In this document: positions 16,069 to 24,705 of the stretch, one piece after another
Layout of the letters: every line of letters starts with the position of its first letter
Position numbering within the stretch: the first letter of the stretch is position 1
NCBI RefSeq assembly: GCF_001644645.1
Contig: NZ_CP011390.1
Coordinates: forward strand, 2,910,001 to 2,974,000
DNA: 64,000 nucleotides
Reading direction: 5' to 3'
Origin: Flavisolibacter tropicus
GTDB taxonomy: Bacteria; Bacteroidota; Bacteroidia; Chitinophagales; Chitinophagaceae
The notes under the pieces: model-generated
What the model saw: only the letters and a program-made list of their open reading frames with translations
What the model was told of the DNA's origin: nothing
Database searches by the model: none
Made by a program: the position numbers and the translations under genes

Positions 16069-16902
16069 ATGAAACAAGCTTTACTTGCAATTTTTGCAAC
16101 TGGCATAGCTATGTGTACCTATGCGCAAAACGATTCTACCCAGAAAGAAAAAGTCGATACCATTAAGATCGGCGGAATGGTGATCATTAAAAAAAGCGAT
16201 GGCAAAGAACATTCCAGCGACAAAACCATCACCATCTCTAACCACCATCATTCAAGAAAGAACGAAAACATTAGCACCAACTGGGGTATTATTGATATTG
16301 GATTTGCCAACTACAACGATAAGACCAACTATGCCCAAGCGCAAGCTGATGGCTTTGTAGCACCCGGTGTAGGAGATGACCAGTTTGACCTACGTACAGG
16401 CAAATCGGTTAACGTGAACCTTTGGTTCTTTATGCAGCGCTTTAACCTTGTAAAGCACGTAGTGAACCTGAAATATGGACTGGGACTGGAACTGAACAAC
16501 TACCATTTTGACGATCAGCGTGTGTACTTCCAGGAAAACCCTACCAAGGTAGTGCTAGACGACAGATGGAAGGATGCTAACAAAAACAAACTGGCCGTTG
16601 ACTATCTAACCGTGCCCCTGATGTTAAACTTCAACTTCACACCTGGCCGTGAAAGCGGGTTTGGATTTAGCGCAGGTATTAGCGCAGGCTACCGCTACTC
16701 TGCCCGCCAGAAGATCAAGATCGATGGTGAAAGAATTAAAAACCACGACGACTTTAACCTGGAACCCTGGAAGCTTTCCTACATTGGCGAGGTAAACCTG
16801 GGCCCGGTTAAACTTTACGGTTCTTATGCACTGGATAATATGTGGGAGAAAGGTTTGAACCAACGACCTTACAACTTTGGTCTGCGCTTTAGCCGCTTCT
16901 AG
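16069..16902 (+). CDS. Outer-membrane beta-barrel protein of the sigma operon
   Basis: A 277-residue exported protein with signal peptide ATGIAMCTYAQ. After a ~45-residue Lys/His-rich linker the mature part shows the alternating amphipathic strands and terminal aromatic residue (LRFSRF) of an outer-membrane barrel. It resembles PorT/OmpA-like 8-stranded barrels often encoded behind ECF sigma/anti-sigma pairs in Bacteroidota. It begins 21 nt after the anti-sigma stop codon and is followed by a strong terminator, so it closes the operon. It may be a target of the sigma factor or a sensor of outer-membrane state. The precise role is unknown. Confidence 0.78.
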   Translation: MKQALLAIFATGIAMCTYAQNDSTQKEKVDTIKIGGMVIIKKSDGKEHSSDKTITISNHHHSRKNENISTNWGIIDIGFANYNDKTNYAQAQADGFVAPGVGDDQFDLRTGKSVNVNLWFFMQRFNLVKHVVNLKYGLGLELNNYHFDDQRVYFQENPTKVVLDDRWKDANKNKLAVDYLTVPLMLNFNFTPGRESGFGFSAGISAGYRYSARQKIKIDGERIKNHDDFNLEPWKLSYIGEVNLGPVKLYGSYALDNMWEKGLNQRPYNFGLRFSRF

Positions 16903-16925
16903 TATTAATAAATATTTTTGAAGAG

Positions 16926-16960
16926 AACCTTGCTGAATTTATAATTCAGCAAGGTTTTTG
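16926..16960 (+). terminator. Intrinsic terminator of the sigma-factor operon
   Basis: A perfect 14-bp stem, AACCTTGCTGAATT with AATTCAGCAAGGTT, a 3-nt loop and a following T run, 24 nt after the barrel gene's stop codon. Confidence 0.88.
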
Positions 16961-17138
16961 CTTTTAGGAGGTTGCCGAGAAAAGCGTTTTTGTGAATTGT
17001 AGTTGTGCGTTTTGTTCAGTGCGGTTGGGCTTATTACTTATCACGATCCCATATTTTAGTTATAACTTTTCGGCCGCATACTAAGAAATAGTTATTGTCC
17101 GTTACACAAAAAGACACCGCTAAACCGCAATTCAATTT

Positions 17139-17714
17139 ATGAAAACAATCTTGTTGCTATCCAGTTTCATTGCAATAGGAGGTTTGATGCTAACCAGCAA
17201 GAGTGAAAATGAAAACGTGAGGTTCACTTCCTATAAAGTGAGTAAAGCCCGTAAAACATCTGAGAAACCCATTGCGCCCATGCGCATCGTCATTGACAAG
17301 TCGGACTATGAGCTGAGTGTTTATGACGCCAAGGGCTGGTACGCCACCTACCCGGTGGTATTTGGAGCCGATCCCATGCAGGATAAAAAAATGGAGGGCG
17401 ACCGCTATACGCCAGAAGGGGAGTTCAAGATCCTTTCCAAACGTCCGCATGAAAAGTGGAGTCGCTTTATAATGCTGGATTATCCTACGCAGGAGTCATT
17501 GGTCAAGTTCAATCAACGCAAACAACGAGGTGAAATACCAAAGAACGCTACGCCCGGCGGCGGTGTGGGCATCCATGGTGTATGGCCGCATGAAGATTTT
17601 GTGATTGACCGCTATAAAAACTGGACACTAGGCTGTATATCGCTGAAGAATGCCGATGTGCAGGAACTATATGGCTATATACCTATCGGCACGCCAGTAA
17701 CCATCAAGAAATAA
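17139..17714 (+). CDS. L,D-transpeptidase (YkuD domain)
   Basis: A 191-residue exported enzyme with an N-terminal signal segment (ILLLSSFIAIGGLML). The YkuD catalytic domain runs from about residue 48 (MRIVIDKSDYELSVYD) to the end. The motif is intact: H146 in GIHGVWP and the nucleophile C166 in WTLGCISL. Such enzymes form 3-3 peptidoglycan cross-links or attach proteins to peptidoglycan in the periplasm. They resist most beta-lactams except carbapenems. The neighbourhood gives no specific partner; the ~235-nt upstream gap has no clear promoter match. A terminator follows. Confidence 0.92.
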   Translation: MKTILLLSSFIAIGGLMLTSKSENENVRFTSYKVSKARKTSEKPIAPMRIVIDKSDYELSVYDAKGWYATYPVVFGADPMQDKKMEGDRYTPEGEFKILSKRPHEKWSRFIMLDYPTQESLVKFNQRKQRGEIPKNATPGGGVGIHGVWPHEDFVIDRYKNWTLGCISLKNADVQELYGYIPIGTPVTIKK

Positions 17715-17747
17715 TCACTGTTACTTTACCGTTCGACACATACAAAG

Positions 17748-17777
17748 CAGCCTTCCTCTAATGGGAAGGCTGTTTGC
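17748..17777 (+). terminator. Intrinsic terminator after the L,D-transpeptidase
   Basis: CAGCCTTCC pairs with GGAAGGCTG around a 7-nt loop, followed by TTTG. It lies 33 nt after the stop codon. The ~520 nt that follow up to acs hold no credible gene but several repeats. Confidence 0.75.
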
Positions 17778-17798
17778 TATTACAGATGGCACAGCTAC

Positions 17799-17840
17799 AC
17801 GCTGTACGCTATACGCTGCACGCAGAGCGCGCTTCGCGCT
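17799..17840. repeat. Heptad-periodic repeat, ACGCTGT theme
   Basis: Six heptamers in register: ACGCTGT, ACGCTAT, ACGCTGC, ACGCAGA, GCGCGCT, TCGCGCT. The same ACGCTGT unit opens a second array at 17979, 180 nt downstream. Confidence 0.65.
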
Positions 17841-17849
17841 GTTTTGTTT

Positions 17850-17900
17850 CACGCGGAGGCGCAGGGAACGCAGAGAGAAAGGGTTTCGCACAGAGGAAAG
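17850..17900. repeat. CGCAGAG-type dispersed intergenic repeat
   Basis: The stretch contains CACGCGGAGGCGCAGGGAA followed by CGCAGAGAGAAA. Very similar sequence occurs between genes in many Bacteroidota genomes as far as I recall. A related phrase is at 18082. The frame that stays open across this repeat looks non-coding. Confidence 0.4.
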
Positions 17901-17978
17901 GAGAAAAGGAGGAACCGCGGATTGTTGGATTAGTGGAATTCAGACTTCGCTGATGATTGGAGAGCAACTATTCGCTTC

Positions 17979-18034
17979 ACGCTGTACACTGCAAGCAATG
18001 AACAGTGAAACGTGAAACGTCAAACGTGAAAAAG
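17979..18034. repeat. Heptad-periodic repeat, ACGCTGT passing into GAAACGT
   Basis: Eight units in strict register: ACGCTGT, ACACTGC, AAGCAAT, GAACAGT, GAAACGT, GAAACGT, CAAACGT, GAAAAAG. The first half belongs to the 17799 theme and the second half to the 13749/34576 theme, joined without a phase break. Confidence 0.72.
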
Positions 18035-18045
18035 GCCTGCACACG

Positions 18046-18065
18046 CCCCCGCCCCTAAAGGGGAG
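18046..18065 (+). repeat. Single CCCCTAAAGGGG element terminus
   Basis: CCCCC, G, then CCCCTAAAGGGGAG. It matches the inverted ends of the 7461-7654 element. No partner end is seen within 200 nt. Confidence 0.6.
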
Positions 18066-18081
18066 CAGCCACCCTCAGGAA

Positions 18082-18113
18082 TCTCCCGCAGATAGCGCAG
18101 ATGAACGCAGAAG
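18082..18113. repeat. Short CGCAGAT-type repeat
   Basis: TCTCCCGCAGATAGCGCAG, then ATGAACGCAGAAG, with three CGCAGA units. A recurrent intergenic phrase of this kind is known to me from Bacteroidota, but only one copy is clear here. Confidence 0.35.
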
Positions 18114-18183
18114 TGATCGCCTCAAAGAAAGCTAAGAGATGAAAGAGTATAAGAAGGAAAAGTGAATGGATATAAAGTGCGAA

Positions 18184-18209
18184 AGCACTCCTAAATTGGA
18201 GTGCTATTC
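18184..18209. terminator. Hairpin downstream of acs
   Basis: AGCACTCC pairs with GGAGTGCT around TAAATT. It is ~90 nt beyond the acs stop codon on the minus strand; the T tract is weak on either side. Confidence 0.5.
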
Positions 18210-18293
18210 TTATGTAATACTATTTGGTCGTCTGGCGTTGTGCGGTGGTGAAGTCCGCCCTTCGGGAGGATTTAGGAGGGCCGTCTCCCTCTC

Positions 18294-20219
18294 CTACATC
18301 TTCCCTCCTGCAATCTCATTCACTACATTCGGATCCAGCAACGTAGACGTATCACCAAAGTTCTGTGTTTCACCTTCAGCAATCTTGCGTAGAATACGAC
18401 GCATAATCTTACCACTTCTTGTTTTAGGAAGACCATTCACAAACTGAATTTTATCCGGCTTGGCTATAGGACCAATGATACGGGAAACAGTTTGAAGGAT
18501 ATTTTGACGGGTTAATGACTCATCACCATGAAGGTTCTGGCAAACAACATAGGCATAAATACCTTGTCCCTTGATATCGTGCGGGTAACCTACTACGGCA
18601 CTTTCTACCACATCCGCATGCATATTGATCGCGTTCTCTACTTCGGCTGTGCCTATACGGTGGCCACTCACATTCAGCACATCGTCCACACGGCCAGTAA
18701 TACGGTAGTTACCCTCTTCATCGCGCAGGGCACCATCACCCGTAAAGTAGAGGTTCTCATAAGTAGAGAAATACGTCTTCCGGCAACGCTCATGATCGCC
18801 CCAGGTAGTTCTTAGAATTCCTGGCCAAGGCGCTTTCATACAAAGGTTACCAGCGGCGGGGTTTCCTTCCACCTCTTTACCATTTTCATCTACCAATATA
18901 GGTTGCACGCCCGGTAGCGGCAAGGTAGCATGTGCAGGCTTAGCCGGTGTTACACCTGCCAGATTGGAAATAAGAATACCACCTGTTTCTGTCTGCCACC
19001 ACGTATCTACAATTGGGCATTTCTTTTTACCTATATGCTCATCGTACCAATGCCAGGCCTCTTCATTAATGGGCTCACCTACTGTACCTAACACTTTTAA
19101 TGAGCTTAGGTCTTTTCCTTCAAGAGGTTTTAAGCCAAAGCCCATGAGTGAGCGAATAGCTGTAGGCGCTGTATATAAAATATTTACTTTGTACTTGTCT
19201 ACTATTTCCCAAAAGCGACCAGCATCTGGCCAAGTAGGCACCCCTTCAAAAATGATACTGGTAGCGCCAGCAGCCAGTGGGCCGTAAACAATATAGCTAT
19301 GACCAGTGATCCAGCCGATATCAGCCGTACAGAAATGAATATCACCAGGATTATACTGGAACACATTCACAAACGTATACCCTGTCCACACCATGTAGCC
19401 ACCGCAGGTATGCACTACCCCTTTAGGCTTACCGGTGCTTCCGGAAGTATATAAGATGAATAAAGGATCCTCAGCATCCATTTCTTCTGCCGGGAAGGAT
19501 ACGATATTGTTTTTTTCTACTTGCGACTCTGCGTGATCCATTTCATCTTCCCACCACAAGTCTCTTCCTTTCAACATACTCACCGGAGTGCGAGTGCGTG
19601 TGTATACAATAACTTTCTTAACGGTTTTATTACCTATTAATGCATCATCTATGACGCTCTTTAATGGGATCACTTTTTCACCACGGTAAGCACCATCTTG
19701 CGTAATAATAAACTCTGCTTGCGCATCTTCTAACCGGTCGGCAATACTCTGCGCTGAAAAACCACCAAAGATTACACTGTGTATAGCACCAATACGGGCA
19801 CAGCCTAAAACAGCATACACCAATTCAGGCACCATACCCATATAGATACAAACCCTGTCTCCTTTCTTTACGCCATGGTTCTTTAGCATTTGGGCTACTT
19901 GGCATATGCGTTTGTGCAAGCGGTTATAGGTTACCACACGTACTCTATCTTCCGGGTTATTGGGTTCAAAAATAAAGGCCGGCTTGTCGCCCAATGTTTC
20001 CAGGTGGCGATCAACGCAGTTCTCCGTGATATTCAGTTTTCCGCCAGCGAACCACTTTACATTTGGCTCTTTAAAGTTCCACTCCAGTGTTTTATCCCAT
20101 TTTTTTCTCCATAGGAAATGTGAGGCTACTTCCCCCCAATAGGTTTCTGGTTGTTCAACACTTTGCTTCCAGGCTTTCTGATAGGCATCTAAACTTTTGA
20201 TCTGATAGGGATATGACAT
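18294..20219 (-). CDS. acs: Acetyl-CoA synthetase (AMP-forming)
   Basis: A 641-residue adenylate-forming enzyme making acetyl-CoA from acetate, ATP and CoA. The ATP loop is YTSGSTGKPKG, the YWTADIGW-like block is present as FCTADIGWITGHSYIVYGPL, and a DTWWQTETGG core follows. The acyl-adenylation lysine is K604 in TRSGKIMRR, the site usually controlled by acetylation. Length and motif order match Acs rather than propionyl-CoA synthetase or the shorter acyl-CoA ligases. No deacetylase or acetate permease gene is adjacent. Acetate activation would feed lipid synthesis and the glyoxylate or TCA cycle. A TATTTTTA sequence ~20 nt upstream is a weak promoter candidate. Confidence 0.96.
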   Translation of the reverse strand: MSYPYQIKSLDAYQKAWKQSVEQPETYWGEVASHFLWRKKWDKTLEWNFKEPNVKWFAGGKLNITENCVDRHLETLGDKPAFIFEPNNPEDRVRVVTYNRLHKRICQVAQMLKNHGVKKGDRVCIYMGMVPELVYAVLGCARIGAIHSVIFGGFSAQSIADRLEDAQAEFIITQDGAYRGEKVIPLKSVIDDALIGNKTVKKVIVYTRTRTPVSMLKGRDLWWEDEMDHAESQVEKNNIVSFPAEEMDAEDPLFILYTSGSTGKPKGVVHTCGGYMVWTGYTFVNVFQYNPGDIHFCTADIGWITGHSYIVYGPLAAGATSIIFEGVPTWPDAGRFWEIVDKYKVNILYTAPTAIRSLMGFGLKPLEGKDLSSLKVLGTVGEPINEEAWHWYDEHIGKKKCPIVDTWWQTETGGILISNLAGVTPAKPAHATLPLPGVQPILVDENGKEVEGNPAAGNLCMKAPWPGILRTTWGDHERCRKTYFSTYENLYFTGDGALRDEEGNYRITGRVDDVLNVSGHRIGTAEVENAINMHADVVESAVVGYPHDIKGQGIYAYVVCQNLHGDESLTRQNILQTVSRIIGPIAKPDKIQFVNGLPKTRSGKIMRRILRKIAEGETQNFGDTSTLLDPNVVNEIAGGKM

Positions 20220-20281
20220 TTCTCTAGCAATTTGTGCTTAAAAATACTGATTTGCTATTTACCCAACAGAAGCCTTATATC

Positions 20282-21025
20282 TTATAGCGTTAGAAGGAGT
20301 GCCAGCGTAAGCCCATCATTGTTCTGAACGATGGTATGGTTATCTACACGCCGGCTCTGAAACAAAGTTTGCTTTATATAGCCGGCCTCAAATGCTATAT
20401 TTTTATTCAGCTTTGATCCTAACTGAAGCATTAGGCGGTTTTGATCAAATGTATTAGCTCCTACATTTTTACCAGCGCTTACAAATACTTCATCACCCAC
20501 TGCTGTATATAAATTAAAGCCCTCACTATTTATAATCGGATGCTGTAAACGTAATAGGTAGCGGAAACGATTACTGTATGTCCAACCTTCTATCTCCCGC
20601 TCATCACCAGGTTTGCGTTTTCCCAACCACCGTTGCTCCACACGCAAGCGTTGATTAACAGCCAGTTTTCCAAATGCGTTTTTCAATTGCATTTGTTCAT
20701 ATATACGGTGCTCTGGAAAGGTGCCATTATTGGCAATAGGATAGTCACCATAGGGAAAGGTCAATATCCATCCATACCCTACAGCGGCTGATACCTGGGT
20801 ATTGATATTATATTGCAATGCAGTTCGCGCCAGGCTTTGCTGCCAGTATTTGAATCCATCTACACGTCGCCACTGGTATTCGGCCAGCACATCAAACTTC
20901 TTATTCAGCTTTATGGCGCTGAATACCTGCGCCCAAGCTATAGTATTATTATCCTGTACACGGTCATTTTGTGCATAGGTGCAAAATGATCCTATCGAAA
21001 AAAGAAAAAGAAAAAAATATTTCAT
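20282..21025 (-). CDS. DUF2490 family outer-membrane-like protein
   Basis: A 247-residue exported protein starting at the ATG that gives MKYFFLFLFSIGSFCTYAQ, a signal peptide; the frame could extend 11 residues upstream but these are not signal-like. The mature part has the DUF2490 pattern: a start such as NTIAWAQVFSAIKLNKKFDVLAEYQWRR, repeated antiparallel strands rich in Arg/Tyr, and a final strand LTLALLLTL, suggesting an outer-membrane barrel. It lies 42 nt after the carbonic anhydrase gene on the same strand, so it probably belongs to that transcript. A porin-like role for bicarbonate or small anions is possible but speculative. Confidence 0.78.
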   Translation of the reverse strand: MKYFFLFLFSIGSFCTYAQNDRVQDNNTIAWAQVFSAIKLNKKFDVLAEYQWRRVDGFKYWQQSLARTALQYNINTQVSAAVGYGWILTFPYGDYPIANNGTFPEHRIYEQMQLKNAFGKLAVNQRLRVEQRWLGKRKPGDEREIEGWTYSNRFRYLLRLQHPIINSEGFNLYTAVGDEVFVSAGKNVGANTFDQNRLMLQLGSKLNKNIAFEAGYIKQTLFQSRRVDNHTIVQNNDGLTLALLLTL

Positions 21026-21067
21026 AGTGTAAAGAGGCTGCCCATAAAGGGCAGCCATAGTTAGGAA

Positions 21068-21739
21068 TTAAGCAACGCTTTCTGCTACCGCTGGATTGAT
21101 GTTTACAACTTTGGCATCTTCGTAAAACTCTACTTTACCCGATGTTACATCGTACATAGCGCCAACTATACCAACCTTACCCTGATCGATCAAATCTTTC
21201 AGGATAGGACTTTTCTCCAAAATCTCTTTCACTGCTTTATGCACATTGATATTAGCTACGTTTTCTACAAATACAGAATTCGCAGAAGAACGGTTCTCTT
21301 TTGTTTCTGTTTCTGCCTGCACAGAAGGCTCAATCTTTGAAAGCAGGTGGGTCAAATTGCCTAGTTGTACATGATCACAAGCCCCCTTGATGGCACCACA
21401 TTTAGTATGCCCCAATACCACAATGAATTTTGATCCTGCTACCCCGCAGGCAAATTCCATACTGCCTAAAATATCCTCGTTTACAATATTGCCAGCTATA
21501 CGGATACTGAATATATCGCCAAGACCCTGATCAAATATCAACTCGGCCGATGTGCGACTATCGATACAACTTAATATAGCAGCAATAGGCCATTGCCCAT
21601 CGCGTGTATCGTTAACCTGCTCTAAAAGGTTTCGGTTGTATTTTAAATTGCTTACAAAACGCTTATTCCCTTCTTTTAAAATCTCCAATGTTTGTGCTGG
21701 AGTAATTTGTTGTTGTAACTCTTTATTTAAAGTTCTCAT
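21068..21739 (-). CDS. Beta-class carbonic anhydrase (first copy)
   Basis: A 223-residue enzyme interconverting CO2 and bicarbonate. The zinc ligands are C58 and D60-x-R62 (SCIDSRT), H111 and C114 (GHTKCGAIKG). The body is typical of the clade with GDIFSIRIAGN and an EFACGV helix. No signal peptide is visible, so it is probably cytoplasmic, although the N-terminus before residue 25 is polar and extended. It differs clearly from the second carbonic anhydrase at 24706, which belongs to another beta subgroup. Together with the SulP transporter it forms an inorganic-carbon module. A 10-bp inverted repeat ~75-160 nt upstream may be an operator. Confidence 0.94.
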   Translation of the reverse strand: MRTLNKELQQQITPAQTLEILKEGNKRFVSNLKYNRNLLEQVNDTRDGQWPIAAILSCIDSRTSAELIFDQGLGDIFSIRIAGNIVNEDILGSMEFACGVAGSKFIVVLGHTKCGAIKGACDHVQLGNLTHLLSKIEPSVQAETETKENRSSANSVFVENVANINVHKAVKEILEKSPILKDLIDQGKVGIVGAMYDVTSGKVEFYEDAKVVNINPAVAESVA

Positions 21740-21812
21740 GATTGTTGTAATAATAGTTTAGTATAAGAAAAAGGCACACAAATATCGAACAGTTGTATTA
21801 CTAAAGATGCGC

Positions 21813-21896
21813 TTGTGGCGCTACTACGACACTGTATTTGCAACAAGTACCACACTCTGCTTATCTGTTGTTATATGCGCAAATCAAGCGCCACAA
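21813..21896. promoter_or_regulatory. Inverted repeat upstream of carbonic anhydrase 1
   Basis: TTGTGGCGCT at 21813-21822 and AGCGCCACAA at 21887-21896 form a 10-bp inverted repeat 64 nt apart. It could be paired operator half-sites or a large stem-loop in the 283-nt noncoding gap. Confidence 0.35.
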
Positions 21897-22022
21897 TCCA
21901 AATCATTGTTTGTATAATGACTTTAGAATTATGCCAGCACTACAGTACCCTGGTATAATTGGATAAGAAGAACTCAATAATAGAAACAGTTACTAATTAA
22001 GAAAGGTTGAGTCTCCTTATAA

Positions 22023-22322
22023 TTAGCAAAAGTCAGGAGGGGTATAGGGCTTATTGATATAACCTGATGAGAGTAGAGCAAAATAATAAGAGACAGGTAA
22101 GTTATTAATTGGCGCAGGCACTTGCAGATCATAAACAGTAGCTAAAACATACTGCACTTTTATATCATCCTCAGCTTTGCTTTGCCTTTCTTCTTTCGAG
22201 CTTTTACTGACATCTTCATCTTGCGCCAATGCTTGCCCGGCATCCATATGCTTCAAGACGATGTGTTCAGCTATAAAGCTAAAACTCAACAACACGAGCA
22301 ATATGGCAACTAAGCCTTTCAT
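22023..22322 (-). CDS. Small exported protein ending in a PPD motif (A)
   Basis: A 99-residue ORF read from the ATG at 22322 (an in-frame start at 22412 would add 30 hydrophobic residues). It starts with MKGLVAILLVLLSFSFIAEHI, a signal-like segment. A polar part follows (DAGQALAQDEDVSKSSKEERQ), then LPVSYYFALLSSGYINKPY ending TPPDFC. The ending YFALL...PY-TPPD resembles the ending YFAYHPELISPPPD of the divergent small gene at 22594. Both flank the SulP transporter. I recall short Bacteroidota proteins with PPP-type tails beside metal and anion transport genes, but know no function. Confidence 0.55.
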   Translation of the reverse strand: MKGLVAILLVLLSFSFIAEHIVLKHMDAGQALAQDEDVSKSSKEERQSKAEDDIKVQYVLATVYDLQVPAPINNLPVSYYFALLSSGYINKPYTPPDFC

Positions 22323-22577
22323 TTTTCTGCATCGTAAAAATAGACACACATCAAAAACTACCAAAACAATCAACACGCTAAAACATAATTTTAACGAGTA
22401 GTATAAAATCAAGCAAAAAACTGTTGAAGTTTAAGGTTAGTAGTACAATTTTTGTTGAAACAGAAGGATCGATTTTACATAGCCAATGATGAGACCGTTA
22501 GATAGCTTGTCTTAAAAAATCGTTTGTTAAAAACAGATAAATACTATTCAAACATCAAAGTTTTACAATAGGAACCT

Positions 22578-22585
22578 TAGTTTTG
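22578..22585 (+). promoter_or_regulatory. -7 element before small protein B
   Basis: TAGTTTTG is an exact TAnnTTTG match, 9 nt before the start codon of the next gene. No -33 TTTG lies at the usual spacing, so it is weak. Confidence 0.3.
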
Positions 22586-22593
22586 TCCTCCTG

Positions 22594-22962
22594 ATGAATA
22601 AGTCTAAACACAAATACTATCTTCTGAAGCACCGCATTTCCAGCGTGTTTATGATGATGGCTTTGCTATGGCTTACCATTAGCATACCATATGTATATGC
22701 GTCACAACAGGCTCAAAAGGCCGTTGCTAAACAACAATGCCAAAGTCAACGGGATGATGGTTCTTCCAACCCGCTGACCAATACTAATGAAGAAAAAACG
22801 GAGAGCGGTGTTAACACACTTTCCGAATACCTGCACGAGGCGCATATTATAGAGCATGGCTATACCATCATTGAAAAATATGAAAAATGCCATGCGGAAG
22901 ATCTCTACTTTGCCTATCACCCTGAACTGATCTCACCGCCTCCGGACGCCATCTCCGCTTAA
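22594..22962 (+). CDS. Small exported protein ending in a PPPD motif (B)
   Basis: A 122-residue protein with a basic N-terminus and a signal/anchor segment (FMMMALLWLTISIPYVYAS, residues ~19-37). A Gln/Ser/Asn-rich stretch with a Cys follows, then a conserved-looking C-terminal half (TLSEYLHEAHIIEHGYTI...AEDLYFAYHPELISPPPDAISA). It precedes the SulP gene by about 100 nt on the same strand and is probably co-transcribed with it. Its His/Glu-rich C-terminus could bind a divalent metal such as zinc for the neighbouring carbonic anhydrase, but that is speculation. Confidence 0.58.
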   Translation: MNKSKHKYYLLKHRISSVFMMMALLWLTISIPYVYASQQAQKAVAKQQCQSQRDDGSSNPLTNTNEEKTESGVNTLSEYLHEAHIIEHGYTIIEKYEKCHAEDLYFAYHPELISPPPDAISA

Positions 22963-23059
22963 CTAACCCTTACTCTTTTTACTGTTTCTAATTATTGTTA
23001 TTGCAGTGCAGTATGCTACTGTATTGCATCTATTGATTTCACATACAAATTATTTTGTG

Positions 23060-24682
23060 ATGGCACGTCGTGCATTAAATATATTTAAGCATGCAGGCTC
23101 TGATTTACCTGCGTCTATCGTTGTATTCTTAGTAGCGCTACCCTTGTGTTTAGGTGTAGCGCTGGCGTCCAATGCGCCATTGTTTAGTGGGCTTATTGCC
23201 GGCATGGTGGGCGGCATGGTCATTGGAGCCTTGAGTGGTTCTCAACTCAGTGTTAGTGGACCCGCAGCGGGCCTTACGGCTATTGTTGCTGCTGCTATTT
23301 TAAAGCTCTCCAGCTTTGAAGTATTTCTTTTATCGGTTGTTATCTGTGGCGCACTGCAGTTAATATTAGGCTTTATAAAGGCTGGTGTTATTGGTGATTA
23401 TGTCCCTAATGCGGTGATCAAGGGGATGCTGGCAGCCATAGGTTTAATATTGATCCTTAAACAATTCCCCCACCTGATTGGTTATGACAAGGATTATATA
23501 GGTGACGAAGCGTTTAAACAGAGCAATGATGAAAATACCTTTTCTGGTCTTTTGCATGCCCTTAAGGCTATAACCCCTGTTGCTGCTCTTATAGGTGCGG
23601 TTGGTCTGGCCTTACACTTCTTTTGGGAGAAATTTACTGCCAAGAAGAAAGGCTTTATCAAACTGGTGCCAGCACCTTTATTAATTGTATTGTTGGGTGT
23701 TGGTATCAACATCTTTTTTCAGCAGCGTAGTTCCGGGTTGGGTACAGAGCATATGGTAAATCTGCCAAAAGCCGATTCTGCTCAAGAGTTCTTCTCTTTC
23801 TTCACCTCTCCTGACTGGAGTGCCATTTTAAATAAAGAAGTGTGGATCACCGCCATCACCCTGGCTTTAGTGGCCTCCTTAGAAACCCTGTTAAGTATTG
23901 AAGCTATTGACGATCTGGACCCCTACCAACGCGTTACCAACAAGGAACGGGAATTAAAAGCCCAAGGTGTGGGCAATATGGTTTCTGGTCTGCTAGGAGG
24001 TTTACCGGTTACCAGTGTGATTGTGCGCTCTTCGGCCAACGTAAATGCAGGTGCACAGTCTAAACTGTCTACTATGATGCACGGCTTGTTGCTGTTGCTC
24101 TGTGTGGCATTATTACCCAATATCTTAAACCTTATTCCCAATGCAGCCCTTGCTGCGGTATTGATCTATACCGGTTATAAGCTGGCAAAACCCTCACTAT
24201 TCAAGGCCTTTTACAAAAAGGGCTGGGATCAGTTTATTCCTTTTGTAGTAACCATTGCAGCCATTTTATTTACCGACCTCTTAATTGGTGTATTAATTGG
24301 CATAGGGGTAGGACTACTATTTGTATTGCGTAGCAACTTTAAAACAGCGGTATTTGTTGTACACGATAACAACAAATACTTATTCCGCTTGCGTAAGGAT
24401 GTATCTTTCTTAAACAAGCCTATCATCAAGAACAAATTGGAAGAAGTGCCAGAGCAGGCTTATGTACTGATAGATGCCAGCCGCGCCGACTTCATTGACA
24501 AAGATGTCATTGAAACGATCGAAGACTTTATGATCCATGCACCGCTGAAAGATATTAAAGTTGAACTAAAGACTGGCACATTCAGAGATTATGGGTTTAA
24601 CAAGGTGCTGCCCATTAAACAAAAAGAGGAACAAATAATACGTCAGCACGATAAAACGCTGGAAGAAGTAGAATCCATTTAA
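23060..24682 (+). CDS. SulP-family anion transporter (probable bicarbonate/sulfate permease) with STAS tail
   Basis: A 540-residue membrane protein with about 11-14 hydrophobic segments. It starts with ASIVVFLVALPLCLGVALASNAPLFSGLIAG, the SulP signature region, and contains the family blocks VSGPAAGLTAIVAA, LASLETLLSIEAIDDLDP and NVNAGAQSKLSTMMHG. The C-terminal ~90 residues (AYVLIDASRADFIDKDVIETIEDF) form a STAS domain. The start at 23060 is preferred over an upstream ATG that adds 18 residues. Its position between two beta-carbonic anhydrases supports a bicarbonate (BicA-like) role over sulfate, although this is inferred from context. Confidence 0.92.
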   Translation: MARRALNIFKHAGSDLPASIVVFLVALPLCLGVALASNAPLFSGLIAGMVGGMVIGALSGSQLSVSGPAAGLTAIVAAAILKLSSFEVFLLSVVICGALQLILGFIKAGVIGDYVPNAVIKGMLAAIGLILILKQFPHLIGYDKDYIGDEAFKQSNDENTFSGLLHALKAITPVAALIGAVGLALHFFWEKFTAKKKGFIKLVPAPLLIVLLGVGINIFFQQRSSGLGTEHMVNLPKADSAQEFFSFFTSPDWSAILNKEVWITAITLALVASLETLLSIEAIDDLDPYQRVTNKERELKAQGVGNMVSGLLGGLPVTSVIVRSSANVNAGAQSKLSTMMHGLLLLLCVALLPNILNLIPNAALAAVLIYTGYKLAKPSLFKAFYKKGWDQFIPFVVTIAAILFTDLLIGVLIGIGVGLLFVLRSNFKTAVFVVHDNNKYLFRLRKDVSFLNKPIIKNKLEEVPEQAYVLIDASRADFIDKDVIETIEDFMIHAPLKDIKVELKTGTFRDYGFNKVLPIKQKEEQIIRQHDKTLEEVESI

Positions 24683-24705
24683 TTTTATTTACGAATTAGA
24701 AGAAT

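Noticed and set aside
17761..18015. 84-codon open frame
   Set aside because: It runs through the ACGCTGT heptads and the CGCAGAG repeat; the predicted protein is Arg-rich low complexity with no known domain.
18166..18447. 93-codon open frame overlapping the 3' end of acs
   Set aside because: It overlaps acs on the opposite strand and carries the hairpin at 18184; no domain recognised.
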